This document shows, piece after piece, positions 35,901-50,219 of a stretch of DNA of 64,000 bases. The position numbers were made by a program, and so were the translations under genes. Numbering within the stretch: the stretch's first letter is position 1; each line of letters starts with the position of its first letter. Below the pieces are notes generated by a model. That model made no database searches. It saw only the letters and a program-made list of their open reading frames with translations, and was not told the origin of the DNA. Origin of the DNA: Petrolisthes cinctipes (Eukaryota > Arthropoda > Malacostraca > Decapoda > Porcellanidae); assembly GCA_033782935.1 (NCBI GenBank), contig JAWQEG010000283.1:1178001-1242000 (forward strand), in the 5' to 3' direction.

Positions 35901-36260
35901 TTAGAGTATTTTCAAAATACATGCTCAAAACATACTGAAAATCGATCTTTCAGGTGCCCAAAAGTCGATATGTGCATGCATCATCAGTACCCGTTTATAT
36001 CTCAAATTCAGGCTCAAAATACCCGAAAATTCGATATTTTGGGGTCCCAGAAGCGATCTGTACATGCTTACTCCGTGTTAGAGTATTTTCAAAATTCAGG
36101 CCCAAAACATGCTGAAAATCGATATTTTTGGTGCCCAAAGTCAATATGTGCATGTATCTTCTGTACCCGTTTATATCTCAAATTAAGGCTCAAAACACCC
36201 GAAAATTCAATATTTTGGGGTCCCAGAAGCAATCTGTACATGCCTACTCAGTGCTAGAAT
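29969..36260 (+). repeat. Mosaic block with 826-, 2888- and 3389-bp offsets
   Basis: The variant gatatttaggtgtcccagaagc occurs near 29960, 30786, 31966, 32820 and 35355. Landmarks at 31975, 32219 and 32509 recur at 35364, 35608 and 35898 (3389 bp). The landmark at 31153, with catcatcag and tatacctc, recurs at 34041 (2888 bp). The ctttcaggtg, tacatggtcaaaac and ggggtcgcagaagc variants mark this sub-family and are rare elsewhere. The overlapping offsets show several rounds of exchange. Confidence 0.75.
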
Positions 36261-38392
36261 ATTTTCAAAATATAGGCTAAAAACATGCTAAAAATCGATC
36301 TTTTAGGTGCCAAAAAGTCGATATCTCAAATTCAGTCCCAAAACACCCGAAAATTCGATATTTAGGGGTCCCAGAAGCGATCTGTACATGCCTACTCCGT
36401 GTTAGAGTATTTTCAAAATACATGGTCAAAACATACTGAAAATCGATCTTTTAGGTGCTCAAAAGTCGATATGTGCAAGCATCTTCAGTACCCGTTTATA
36501 TCTCAAATTCAGGCTCAAAACACCTGAAAATTCAATATTTTGGGGTCGCAGAAGCAATCTGTACATGCCTACTCAGTGCTAGAATATTTTCAAAATATAG
36601 GCTAAAAACATGCTAAAAATCGACATTTTACGTGCCAAAAAATCGATATCTCAAATTCAGTCCCAAAACACCCGAAAATTCGATATTTAGAGGTCCCAGA
36701 AGGTATCTGTACATGCCTACTCCGTGTTAGAGTATTTTCAAAATACAGGCCAAAAACATACTGAAAATCGATCTTTTAGGTGCCCAAAAGTCGATATGTG
36801 CATGCATCTTCTGTACCCGTTTATATCTCAAATTCTGGCCCTAAACACCCGAAAATTCGATATTTTGGGGTCCCAGAAGCGATCTGTACATGCCTACTCC
36901 GTGTTAGAGTATTTTAAAAATTCAGGCCCAAAACATGCTGAAAATCGATATTTTTGGTGCCCAAAGTCAATATGTGCATGTATCTTCTGGACCCGTTTAT
37001 ATCTCAAATTCAGGCTCAAAACACCCGAAAATTCAATATTTTGGGGTCCAGAAGCAATCTGTACATGCCTACTCAGTGCTAGAATATTTTCAAAATATAG
37101 GCTAAAAACATGCTAAAAATCGATCTTTTAGGTGCCAAAAAGTCGATATCTCAAATTCAGTCCCAAAACACCCGAAAATTCGATATTTAGGGGTCCCAGA
37201 AGCGATCTGTACATGCCTACTCCGTGTTAGAGTATTTTCAAAATACATGCTCAAAACATACTGAAAATCGATCTTTTAGGTGCACAAAAGTCGATATGTG
37301 CATGCATCTTCAGTACCCGTTTATATCTCAAATTCAGGCTCAAAACACCCGAAAATTCAATATTTTGGGGTCCCAGAAGCAATCTGTACATGCCTACTCA
37401 GTGTTAGAGTATTTTCAAAATACAGGCCCAAAACATGCTGAAAATCGATATTTTAGATGCCCAAAGTCAATATGTGCATGTATCTTCTGTACCCGTTTAT
37501 ATCTCAAATTCAGGCTCAAAACACCCGAAAATTCAATATTTTGGGGTCCCAGAAGCAATCTGTACATGCCTACACAGTGCTAGAATATTTTCAAAATATA
37601 GGCTAAAAACATACTAAAAATCGACATTTTAGGTGCCAAAAAATCGATATATCAAATTCAGTCCCAAAACACCCGAAAATTCGATATTTAGAGGTCCCAG
37701 AAGGTATCTGTACATGCCTACTCCGTGTTAGAGTATTTTCAAAATACAGGCCAAAAACATTCTGAAAATCGATCTTTTAGGTGCCCAAAAGTCGATATGT
37801 GCATGCATCTTGTGTATTCGTTTATATCTCAAATTCTGGCCCTAAACACCCGAAAATTCGATATTTTGGGGTCCCAGAAGCGATCTGTACATGCCTACTC
37901 CGTGTTAGAGTATTTTCAAAATTCAGGCCCAAAACATGCTGAAAATCGATATTTTTGGTGCCCAAAGTCAATATGTGCATGTATCTTCTGGACCCGATTA
38001 TATCTCAAATTCAGGCTCAAAACACCCGAAAATTCAATATTTTGGGGTCCCAGAAGCAATCTGTACAGTGCTAGAATATTTTCAAAATATATGCTAAAAA
38101 CATGCTAAAAATCGATCTTTTAGGTGCCAAAAAGACGATATCTCAAATTCAGTCCCAAAACACCCGAAAATTCGATATTTAGAGGTCCCAGAAGGTATCT
38201 GTACATGCCTACTCCGTGTTAGAGTATTTTCAAAATACAGGCCAAAAACATACTGAAAATCGATCTTTTAGGTGCCCAAAAGTCGATATGTGCATGCATC
38301 TTCTGTACCCGTTTATATCTCAAATTCTGGCCCTAAACACCCGAAAATTCGATATTTAGGAGTCCCAGAAGCGATCTGTACATGCCTACTCA

Positions 38393-41300
38393 GTGTTAGA
38401 GTATTTTCAAAATACATGCTCAAAACATACTGAAAATCGATCTTTCAGGTGCACAAAAGTCGATATGTGCATGCATCTTCAGTACCCGTTTATATCTCAA
38501 ATTCAGGCTCAAAACACCCGAAAATTCGATATTTTGGGGTCCCAGAAGCGATCTGTACATGCCTACTCCGTGTTAGAGTATTTTCAAAATTCAGGCCCAA
38601 AACATGCTTAAAATCGATATTTTTGGTGCCCAAAGTCAATATGTGCATGTATCTTCTGTACCCGTTTATATCTCAAATTCAGTCCCAAAACACCCGAAAA
38701 TTCGATATTTAGGGGTCCCAGAAGCGATCTGTACATGCCTACTCAGTGTTAGAGTATTTTCAAAATACATGCTCAAAACATACTGAAAATCGATCTTTCA
38801 GGTGCACAAAAGTCGATATGTGCATGCATCTTCAGTACCCGTTTATATCTCAAATTCAGGCTCAAAACACCCGAAAATTCGATATTTTGGGGTCCCAGAA
38901 GCGATCTGTACATGCTTACTCCGTGTTAGAGTATTTTCAAAATTCAGGCCCAAAACATGCTGAAAATCGATATTTTTGGTGCCCAAAGTCAATATGTGCA
39001 CGTATCTTCTGTACCCGTTTATATCTCAAATTAAGGCTCAAAACACCCCGAAAATTCAATATTTTGGGGTCCCAGAAGCAATCTGTACATGCCTACTCAG
39101 TGCTAGAATATTTTCAAAATATAGGCTAAAAACATGCTAAAAATCGATCTTTTAGGTGCCAAAAAGTCGATATCTCAAATTCAGTCCCAAAACACCCGAA
39201 AATTCGATATTTAGGGGTCCCAGAAGCGATCTGTACATGCCTACTCCGTGTTAGAGTATTTTCAAAATACATGCTCAAAACATACTGAAAATCGATCTTT
39301 TAGGTGCTCAAAAGTCGATATGTGCATGCATCTTCAGTACCCGTTTATATCTCAAATTCAGGCTCAAAACACCCGAAAATTCAATATTTTGGGGTCGCAG
39401 AAGCAATCTGTACATGCCTACTCAGTGCTAGAATATTTTCAAAATATAGGCTAAAAACATGCTAAAAATCGACATTTTAGGTGCCAAAAAATCGATATCT
39501 CAAATTCAGTCCCAAAACACCCGAAAATTCGATATTTAGAGGTCCCAGAAGGTATCTGTACACGCCTACTCCGTGTTAGAGTATTTTCAAAATACAGGCC
39601 AAAAACATACTGAAAATCGATCTTTTAGGTGCCCAAAAGTCGATATGTGCATGCATCTTCTGTACCCGTTTATATCTCAAATTCTGGCCCTAAACACCCG
39701 AAAATTCGATATTTTGGGGTCCCAGAAGCGATCTGTACATGCCTACTCCGTGTTAGAGTATTTTCAAAATTCAGGCCCAAAACATGCTGAAAATCGATAT
39801 TTTTGGTGCCCAAAGTCAATATGTGCATGTATCTTCTGTACCCGTTTATATCTCAAATTCAGGCTCAAAACACCCGAAAATTCAATATTTTGGGGTCCCA
39901 GAAGCAATCTGTACATGCCTACTCAGAGCTAGAATATTTTCAAAATATAGGCTAAAAACATGCTAAAAATCGATCTTTTAGGTGCCAAAAAGTCGATATC
40001 TCAAATTCAGTCCAAAAAAAACCCGAAAATTCGATATTTAGGGGTCCCACAAGCGATCTGTACATGCCTACTCCGTGTTAGAGTATTTTGAAAATACATG
40101 CTCAAAACATACTGAAAATCGATCTTTTAGGTGCACAAAAGTCGATATGTGCATGCATCTTCAGTACCCGTTTATATCTCAAATTCAGGCTCAAAACACC
40201 CGAAAATTCAATATTTTGGGGTCCCAGAAGCAATCTGTACATGCCTACTCAGTGTTAGAGTATTTTCAAAATACAGGCCCAAAACATGCTGAAAATCGAT
40301 ATTTTAGATGCCCAAAGTCAATATGTGCATGAATCTTCTGTACCCGTTTATATCTCAAATTCAGGCTCAAAACACCTGAAAATTCAATATTTTGGGGTCC
40401 CAGAAGCAATCTGTACATGCCTACACAGTGCTAGAATATTTTCAAAATATAGGCTAAAAACATACTGAAAATCGATATTTTAGGTGCCAAAAAATCGATA
40501 TCTCGAATTCAGTCCCAAAACACCCGAAAATTCGATATTTAGAGGTCCCAGAAGGTATCTGTACATGCCTACTCCGTGTTAGAGTATTTTCAAAATACAG
40601 GCCAAAAACATACTGAAAATCGATCTTTTAGGTGCCAAAAAGTCGATATGTGCATGCATCTTCTGTACCCGTTTATATCTCAAATTCAGGCCCTAAACAC
40701 CCGAAAATTCGATATTTTGGGGTCCCAGAAGCGATCTGTACATGCCTACTTCGTGTTAGAGTATTTTCAAAATTCAGGCCCAAAACATGCTGAAAATCGA
40801 TATTTTTGGTGCCCAAAGTCAATATGTGCATGTATCTTCTGTACCCGTTTATATCTCAAATTCAGGCTCAAAACACCCGAAAATTCAATATTTTGGGGTC
40901 CCAGAAGCAATCTGTACAGTGCTAGAATATTTTCAAAATATAGGCTAAAAACATGCTAAAAATCGATCTTTTAGGTGCCAAAAAGTCGATATCTCAAATT
41001 CAGTCCCAAAACACCCGAAAATTCGATATTTAGGGGTCCCAGAAGCGATCTGTACATGCCTACTCACTGTTAGAGTATTTTCAAAATACATGCTCAAAAC
41101 ATACTGAAAATCGATCTTTTAGGTGCACAAAAGTCGATATGTGCATGTATCTTCAGTACCCGTTTATATCTCAAATTCAGGCTCAAAACACCCGAAAATT
41201 CGATATTTTGGGGTCCCAGAAGCGATCTGTATATGCCTACTCCGTGTTAGAGTATTTTCAAAATTCAGGCCCAAAACATGCTGAAAATCGATATTTTGGT

Positions 41301-44300
41301 GCCCAAAGTCAATATGTGCATGTATCTTCTGTACCCGTTTATATCTCAAATTCAGGCTCAAAACACCCGAAAATTCAATATTTTGGGGTCCCAGAAGCAA
41401 TCTGTACATGCCTACTCAGTGCTAGAATATTTTCAAAATATAGGCTTTTTTAACATGCTAAAAATCGATCTTTTATGTGCCAAAAAGTCGATATCTCAAA
41501 TTCAGTCCCAAAACACCCGAAAATTCGATATTTAGGGGTCCCAGAAGCGATCTGTACATGCCTACTCCGTGTTAGAGTATTTTCAAAATAAATGCTCAAA
41601 ACATACTGAAAATCGATCTTTTGAGGTGCACAAAAGTCGATATGTGCATGCATCTTCAGTACCCGTTTATATCTCAAATTCAGGCTCAAAACACTCGAAA
41701 ATTAAATATTTTGGGGTCCCAGAAGCAATCTGTACATGCCTACTCAGTGTTAGAGTATTTTCAAAATACAGGCCAAAAACATGCTGAAAATCGATATTTT
41801 AGATGCCCAAAGTCAATATGTGCATGTATCTTCTGTACCCGTTTATATCTCAAATTCAGACTCAAAACACCCGAAAATTCGATATTTTGGGGTCCCAGAA
41901 GCGATCTGTACATGCCTACTTCGTGTTAGAGTATTTTCAAAATTCAGGCCCAAAACATGCTGAAAATCGATATTTTTGGTGCCCAAAGTCAATATGTGCA
42001 TGTATCTTCTGTACCCGTTTATATCTCAAATTCAGGCTCAAAACACCCGAAAATTCAATATTTTGGGGTCCCAGAAGCAATCTGTACATGCCTACACAGT
42101 GCTAGAATATTTTCAAAATATAGGCTAAAAACATGCTAAAAATCGACATTTTAGGTGCCAAAAAATCGATATCTCAAATTCAGTCCCAAAACACCCGAAA
42201 ATTCGATATTTAGAGGTCCCAGAAGGTATCTGTACATGCTTACGCCGTGTTAGAGTATTTTCAAAATACAGGCCAAAAACATACTGAAAATCGATCTTTT
42301 AGGTGCCCAAAAGTCGATATGTGCATGCATCTTCTGTACCCGTTTATATCTCAAATTCTGGCCCTAAACACCCGAAAATTCGATATTTTGGGGTCCCAGA
42401 AGCGATCTGTACATGCCTACTCCGTGTTAGAGTATTTTCAAAATTCAGGCCCAAAACATGCTGAAAATCGATATTTTTGGTGCCCAAAGTAAATATGTGC
42501 ATGTATCTTCTGTACCCGTTTATATCTCAAATTCAGGCTCAAAACACCCGAAAATTCAATATTTTGGGGTCCCAGAAGCAATCTGTACAGTGCTAGAATA
42601 TTTTCAAAATATAGGCTAAAAACATGCTAAAAATCGATCTTTTAGGTGCCAAAAAGTCGATATCTCAAATTCAGTCCCAAAACACCCGAAAATTCGATAT
42701 TTAGGGGTCCCAGAAGCGATCTGTACATGTCTACTCCGTGTTAGAGTATTTTCAAATTACATGCTCAAAACATACTGAAAATCGATCTTTTAGGTGCACA
42801 AAAGTCGATATGTGCATGCATCTTCAGTACCCGTTTATATCTCAAATTCAGACTCAAAACACCCGAAAATTCAATATTTTGGGGTCCCAGAAGCAATCTG
42901 TACATGCCTACACAGTGCTAGAATATTTTCAAAATATAGGCTAAAAACATGCTAAAAATCGACATTTTAGGTGCCAAAAAATCGATATCTCAAATTCAGT
43001 CCCAAAACACCCGAAAATTCGATATTTAGAGGTCCCAGAAGCGATCTGTACATGCCTACTCCGTGTTAGAGTATTTTCAAAATACAAGCCAAAAACATAC
43101 TGAAAATCGATCTTTTAGGTGCCCAAAAGTCGATATGAGCATGCATCTTCTGTACCCGTTTATATCTCAAATTCTGGCCCTAAACGCCCGAAAATTCGAT
43201 ATTTTGGGGTCCCAGAAGCGATCTGTACATGCCTACTCCGTGTTAGAGTATTTTCAAAATTCAGGCCCAAAACATGCTGAAAATCGATATTTTTGGTGCC
43301 CAAAGTCAATATGTGCATGTATCTTCTGTACCCGTATATATCAAATTCAGGCTCAAAACACCCGAAAATTCAATATTTTGGGGTCCCAGAAGCAATCTGT
43401 ACATGCCTACTCAGTGCTAGAATATTTTCAAAATATAGGCTAAAAACATGCTAAAAATCGATCTTTTAGGTGCCAAAAAGTCGATATCTCAAATTCAGTC
43501 CCAAAACACCCGAAAATTCGATATTTAGGGGTCCCAGAAGCGATCTGTACATGCCTACTCCGTGTTAGAGTATTTTCAAAATACATGCTCAAAACATACT
43601 GAAAATCGATCTTTTAGGTGCACAAAAGTCGATATGTGCATGCATCTTCAGTACCCGTTTATATCTCAAATTCAGGCTCAAAACACCCGAAAATTCGATA
43701 TTTTGGGGTCCCAGAAGCGATCTGTACATGCCTACTCCGTGTTAGAGTATTTTCAAAATTCAGGCCCAAAACATGCTTAAAATCGATATTTTTGGTGCCC
43801 AAAGTCAATATGTGCATGTATCTTCTGTACCCGTTTATATCTCAAATTCAGTCCCAAAACACCCGAAAATTCGATATTTAGGGGTCCCAGAAGCGATCTG
43901 TACATGCCTACTCAGTGTTAGAGTATTTTCAAAATACATGCTCAAAACATACTGAAAATCGATCTTTCAGGTGCACAAAAGTCGATATGTGCATGCATCT
44001 TCAGTACCCGTTTATATCTCAAATTCAGGCTCAAAACACCCGAAAATTCGATATTTTGGGGTCCCAGAAGCGATCTGTACATGCTTACTCCGTGTTAGAG
44101 TATTTTCAAAATTCAGGCCCAAAACATGCTGAAAATCGATATTTTTGGTGCCCAAAGTCAATATGTGCATGTATCTTCTGTACCCGTTTATATCTCAAAT
44201 TCAGGCTCAAAACACCCGAAAATTCAATATTTTGGGGTCCCAGAAGCAATCTGTACATGCCTACTCAGAGCTAGAATATTTTCAAAATATAGGCTAAAAA

Positions 44301-47300
44301 CATGCTAAAAATCGATCTTTTAGGTGCCAAAAAGTCGATATCTCAAATTCAGTCCAAAAAAAACCCGAAAATTCGATATTTAGGGGTCCCACAAGCGATC
44401 TGTACATGCCTACTCCGTGTTAGAGTATTTTCAAAATACATGCTCAAAACATACTGAAAATCGATCTTTTAGGTGCACAAAAGTCGATATGTGCATGCAT
44501 CTTCAGTACCCGTTTATATCTCAAATTCAGGCTCAAAACACCCGAAAATTCAATATTTTGGGGTCCCAGAAGCAATCTGTACATGCCTACTCAGTGTTAG
44601 AGTATTTTCAAAATACAGGCCCAAAACATGCTGAAAATCGATATTTTAGATGCCCAAAGTCAATATGTGCATGAATCTTCTGTACCCGTTTATATCTCAA
44701 ATTCAGGCTCAAAACACCTGAAAATTCAATATTTTGGGGTCCCAGAAGCAATCTGTACATGCCTACACAGTGCTAGAATATTTTCAAAATATAGGCTAAA
44801 AACATACTGAAAATCGATATTTTAGGTGCCAAAAAATCGATATCTCGAATTCAGTCCCAAAACACCCGAAAATTCGATATTTAGAGGTCCCAGAAGGTAT
44901 CTGTACATGCCTACTCCGTGTTAGAGTATTTTCAAAATACAGGCCAAAAACATACTGAAAATCGATCTTTTAGGTGCCAAAAAGTCGATATGTGCATGCA
45001 TCTTCTGTACCCGTTTATATCTCAAATTCAGGCCCTAAACACCCGAAAATTCGATATTTTGGGGTCCCAGAAGCGATCTGTACATGCCTACTTCGTGTTA
45101 GAGTATTTTCAAAATTCAGGCCCAAAACATGCTGAAAATCGATATTTTTGGTGCCCAAAGTCAATATGTGCATGTATCTTCTGTACCCGTTTATATCTCA
45201 AATTCAGGCTCAAAACACCCGAAAATTCAATATTTTGGGGTCCCAGAAGCAATCTGTACATGCCTACTCAGTGCTAGAATATTTTCAAAATATAGGCTTT
45301 TTTAACATGCTAAAAATCGATCTTTTATGTGCCAAAAAGTCGATATCTCAAATTCAGTCCCAAAACACCCGAAAATTCGATATTTAGGGGTCCCAGAAGC
45401 GATCTGTACATGCCTACTCCGTGTTAGAGTATTTTCAAAATAAATGCTCAAAACATACTGAAAATCGATCTTTTGAGGTGCACAAAAGTCGATATGTGCA
45501 TGCATCTTCAGTACCCGTTTATATCTCAAATTCAGGCTCAAAACACTCGAAAATTAAATATTTTGGGGTCCCAGAAGCAATCTGTACATGCCTACTCAGT
45601 GTTAGAGTATTTTCAAAATACAGGCCAAAAACATGCTGAAAATCGATATTTTAGATGCCCAAAGTCAATATGTGCATGTATCTTCTGTACCCGTTTATAT
45701 CTCAAATTCAGACTCAAAACACCCGACAATTCGATATTTTGGGGTCCCAGAAGCGATCTGTACATGCCTACTTCGTGTTAGAGTATTTTCAAAATTCAGG
45801 CCCAAAACATGCTGAAAATCGATATTTTTGGTGCCCAAAGTCAATATGTGCATGTATCTTCTGTACCCGTTTATATCTCAAATTCAGGCTCAAAACACCC
45901 GAAAATTCAATATTTTGGGGTCCCAGAAGCAATCTGTACATGCCTACACAGTGCTAGAATATTTTCAAAATATAGGCTAAAAACATGCTAAAAATCGACA
46001 TTTTAGGTGCCAAAAAATCGATATCTCAAATTCAGTCCCAAAACACCCGAAAATTCGATATTTAGAGGTCCCAGAAGGTATCTGTACATGCTTACGCCGT
46101 GTTAGAGTATTTTCAAAATACAGGCCAAAAACATACTGAAAATCGATCTTTTAGGTGCCCAAAAGTCGATATGTGCATGCATCTTCTGTACCCGTTTATA
46201 TCTCAAATTCTGGCCCTAAACACCCGAAAATTCGATATTTTGGGGTCCCAGAAGCGATCTGTACATGCCTACTCCGTGTTAGAGTATTTTCAAAATTCAG
46301 GCCCAAAACATGCTGAAAATCGATATTTTTGGTGCCCAAAGTAAATATGTGCATGTATCTTCTGTACCCGTTTATATCTCAAATTCAGGCTCAAAACACC
46401 CGAAAATTCAATATTTTGGGGTCCTAGAAGCAATCTGTACAGTGCTAGAATATTTTCAAAATATAGGCTAAAAACATGCTAAAAATCGATCTTTTAGGTG
46501 CCAAAAAGTCGATATCTCAAATTCAGTCCCAAAACACCCGAAAATTCGATATTTAGGGGTCCCAGAAGCGATCTGTACATGTCTACTCCGTGTTAGAGTA
46601 TTTTCAAATTACATGCTCAAAACATACTGAAAATCGATCTTTTAGGTGCACAAAAGTCGATATGTGCATGCATCTTCAGTACCCGTTTATATCTCAAATT
46701 CAGACTCAAAACACCCGAAAATTCAATATTTTGGGGTCCCAGAAGCAATCTGTACATGCCTACACAGTGCTAGAATATTTTCAAAATATAGGCTAAAAAC
46801 ATGCTAAAAATCGACATTTTAGGTGCCAAAAAATCGATATCTCAAATTCAGTCCCAAAACACCCGAAAATTCGATATTTAGAGGTCCCAGAAGCGATCTG
46901 TACATGCCTACTCCGTGTTAGAGTATTTTCAAAATACAAGCCAAAAACATACTGAAAATCGATCTTTTAGGTGCCCAAAAGTCGATATGAGCATGCATCT
47001 TCTGTACCCGTTTATATCTCAAATTCTGGCCCTAAACGCCCGAAAATTCGATATTTTGGGGTCCCAGAAGCGATCTGTACATGCCTACTCCGTGTTAGAG
47101 TATTTTCAAAATTCAGGCCCAAAACATGCTGAAAATCGATATTTTTGGTGCCCAAAGTCAATATGTGCATGTATCTTCTGTACCCGTATATATCAAATTC
47201 AGGCTCAAAACACCCGAAAATTCAATATTTTGGGGTCCCAGAAGCAATCTGTACATGCCTACTCAGTGCTAGAATATTTTCAAAATATAGGCTAAAAACA

Positions 47301-47413
47301 TGCTAAAAATCGATCTCTTAGGTGCCAAAAAGTCGATATCTCAAATTCAGTCCCAAAACACCCGAAAATTCGATATTTAGGGGTCCCAGAAGCGATCTGT
47401 ACATGCCTACTCC
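38393..47413 (+). repeat. Large duplication, offsets 5169, 4342 and 3852 bp
   Basis: The block starting at 38393 recurs from 43562. The offset is 5169 at 38393-38786, 4342 for 39784-40959, and 3852 for 41450-43562. The steps between offsets are 827 and 490 bp, matching a known 826-bp unit and one trimer carrying the common 10-bp deletion. Shared rare markers include ggcttttttaacatgc (41444 and 45296), ttttgaggtgcac, tccaaaaaaaacccg and gcttacgccgtg. Confidence 0.85.
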
Positions 47414-49912
47414 GTGTTAGAGTATTTTCAAAATACATGCTCAAAACATACTGAAAATCGATCTTTTAGGTGCACAAAAGTCGATATGTGCATGCATCTT
47501 CAGTACCCGTTTATATCTCAAATTCAGGCTCAAAACACCCGAAAATTCAATATTTTGGGGTCCCAGAAGCAATCTGTACATGCCTACTCAGTGTTAGAGT
47601 ATTTTCAAAATACAGGCCAAAAACATGCTGAAAATCGATATTTTAGATGCCCAAAGTCAATATGTGCATGTATCTTCTGTACCCGTTTATATCTCAAATT
47701 CAGACTCAAAACACCCGAAAATTCAATATTTTGGGGTCCCAGAAGCAATCTGTACATGCCTACACAGTGCTAGAATATTTTCAAAATATAGGCTAAAAAC
47801 ATGCTAAAAATCGACATTTCAGGTGCCAAAAAATCGATATCTCAAATTCAGTCCCAAAACACCCGAAAATTCGATATTTAGAGGTCCCAGAAGCGATCTG
47901 TACATGCCTACTCCGTGTTAGAGTATTTTCAAAATACAAGCCAAAAACATACTGAAAATCGGTCTTTTAGGTGCCCAAAAGTCGATATGAGCATGCATCT
48001 TCTGTACCCGTTTATATCTCAAATTCTGGCCCTAAACACCCGAACTTCGATATTTTGGGGTCCCAGAAGCGATCTGTACATGCCTACTCCGTGTTAGAGT
48101 ATTTTCAAAATTCAGGCCCAAAACATGCTGAAAATCGATATTTTTGGTGCCCAAAGTCAATATGTGCATGTATCTTCTGTACCCGTTTATATCTCAAATT
48201 CAGGCTCAAAACACCCGAAAATTCAATATTTTGGGGTCCCAGAAGCAATCTGTACAGTGCTAGAATATTTTCAAAATATAGGCTAAAAACATGCTAAAAA
48301 TCGATCTTTTAGGTGCCAAAAAGTCGATATCTCAAATTCAGTCCCAAAACACCCGAAAATTCGATATTTAGGGGTCCCAGAAGCGATCTGTACATGTCTA
48401 CTCCGTGTTAGAGTATTTTCAAATTACATGCTCAAAACATACTGAAAATCGATCTTTTAGGTGCACAAAAGTCGATATGTGCATGCATCTTCAGTACCCG
48501 TTTATATCTCAAATTCAGACTCAAAACACCCGAAAATTCAATATTTTGGGGTCCCAGAAGCAATCTGTACATGCCTACACAGTGCTAGAATATTTTCAAA
48601 ATATAGGCTAAAAACATGCTAAAAATCGACATTTTAGGTGCCAAAAAATCGATATCTCAAATTCAGTCCCAAAACACCCGAAAATTCGATATTTAGAGGT
48701 CCCAGAAGCGATCTGTACATGCCTACTCCGTGTTAGAGTATTTTCAAAATACAAGCCAAAAACATACTGAAAATCGATCTTTTAGGTGCCCAAAAGTCGA
48801 TATGAGCATGCATCTTCTGTACCCGTTTATATCTCAAATTCTGGCCCTAAACGCCCGAAAATTCGATATTTTGGGGTCCCAGAAGCGATCTGTACATGCC
48901 TACTCCGTGTTAGAGTATTTTCAAAATTCAGGCCCAAAACATGCTGAAAATCGATATTTTTGGTGCCCAAAGTCAATATGTGCATGTATCTTCTGTACCC
49001 GTATATATCAAATTCAGGCTCAAAACACCCGAAAATTCAATATTTTGGGGTCCCAGAAGCAATCTGTACATGCCTACTCAGTGCTAGAATATTTTCAAAA
49101 TATAGGCTAAAAACATGCTAAAAATCGATCTTTTAGGTGCCAAAAAGTCGATATCTCAAATTCAGTCCCAAAACACCCGAAAATTCGATATTTAGGGGTC
49201 CCAGAAGCGATCTGTACATGCCTACTCCGTGTTAGAGTATTTTCAAAATACATGCTCAAAACATACTGAAAATCGATCTTTTAGGTGCACAAAAGTCGAT
49301 ATGTGCATGCATCTTCAGTACCCGTTTATATCTCAAATTCAGGCTCAAAACACCCGAAAATTAAATATTTTGGGGTCCCAGAAGCAATCTGTACATGCCT
49401 ACTCAGTGTTAGAGTATTTTCAAAATACAGGCCAAAAACATGCTGAAAATCGATATTTTAGATGCCCAAAGTCAATATGTGCATGTATCTTCTGTACCCG
49501 TTTATATCTCAAATTCAGACTCAAAACACCCGAAAATTCAATATTTTGGGGTCCCAGAAGCAATCTGTACATGCCTACACAGTGCTAGAATATTTTCAAA
49601 ATATAGGCTAAAAACATGCTAAAAATCGACATTTCAGGTGCCAAAAAATCGATATCTCAAATTCAGTCCCAAAACACCCGAAAATTCGATATTTAGAGGT
49701 CCCAGAAGCGATCTGTACATGCCTACTCCGTGTTAGAGTATTTTCAAAATACAAGCCAAAAACATACTGAAAATCGATCTTTTAGGTGCCCAAAAGTCGA
49801 TATGAGCATGCATCTTCTGTACCCGTTTATATCTCAAATTCTGGCCCTAAACACCCGAACTTCGATATTTTGGGGTCCCAGAAGCGATCTGTACATGCCT
49901 ACTCCGTGTTAG
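46590..49912 (+). repeat. 1815-bp tandem duplication
   Basis: Landmarks at 46590, 46915, 47414 and 47915 recur at 48405, 48730, 49229 and 49730. Shared rare variants include ttcaaattacatgctc, gatatgagcatg, taaacgcccg, and cgaacttcgat (a two-base loss). The 46590 segment is itself a copy of 42738, so this sequence is present three times. Confidence 0.85.
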
Positions 49913-50219
49913 AGTATTTTCAAAATTCAGGCCCAAAACATGCTGAAAATCGATATTTTTGGTGCCCAAAGTCAATATGTGCATGTATCTTCTGTACCCG
50001 TTTATATCTCAAATTCAGGCTCAAAACACCCGAAAATTCAATATTTTGGGGTCCCAGAAGCAATCTGTACAGTGCTAGAATATTTTCAAAATATAGCCTA
50101 AAAACATGCTAAAAATCGATCTTTTAGGTGCCAAAAAGTCGATATCTCAAATTCAGTCCCAAAACACCCGAAAATTCGATATTTAGGGGTCCCAGAAGCG
50201 ATCTGTACATGCCTACTCC

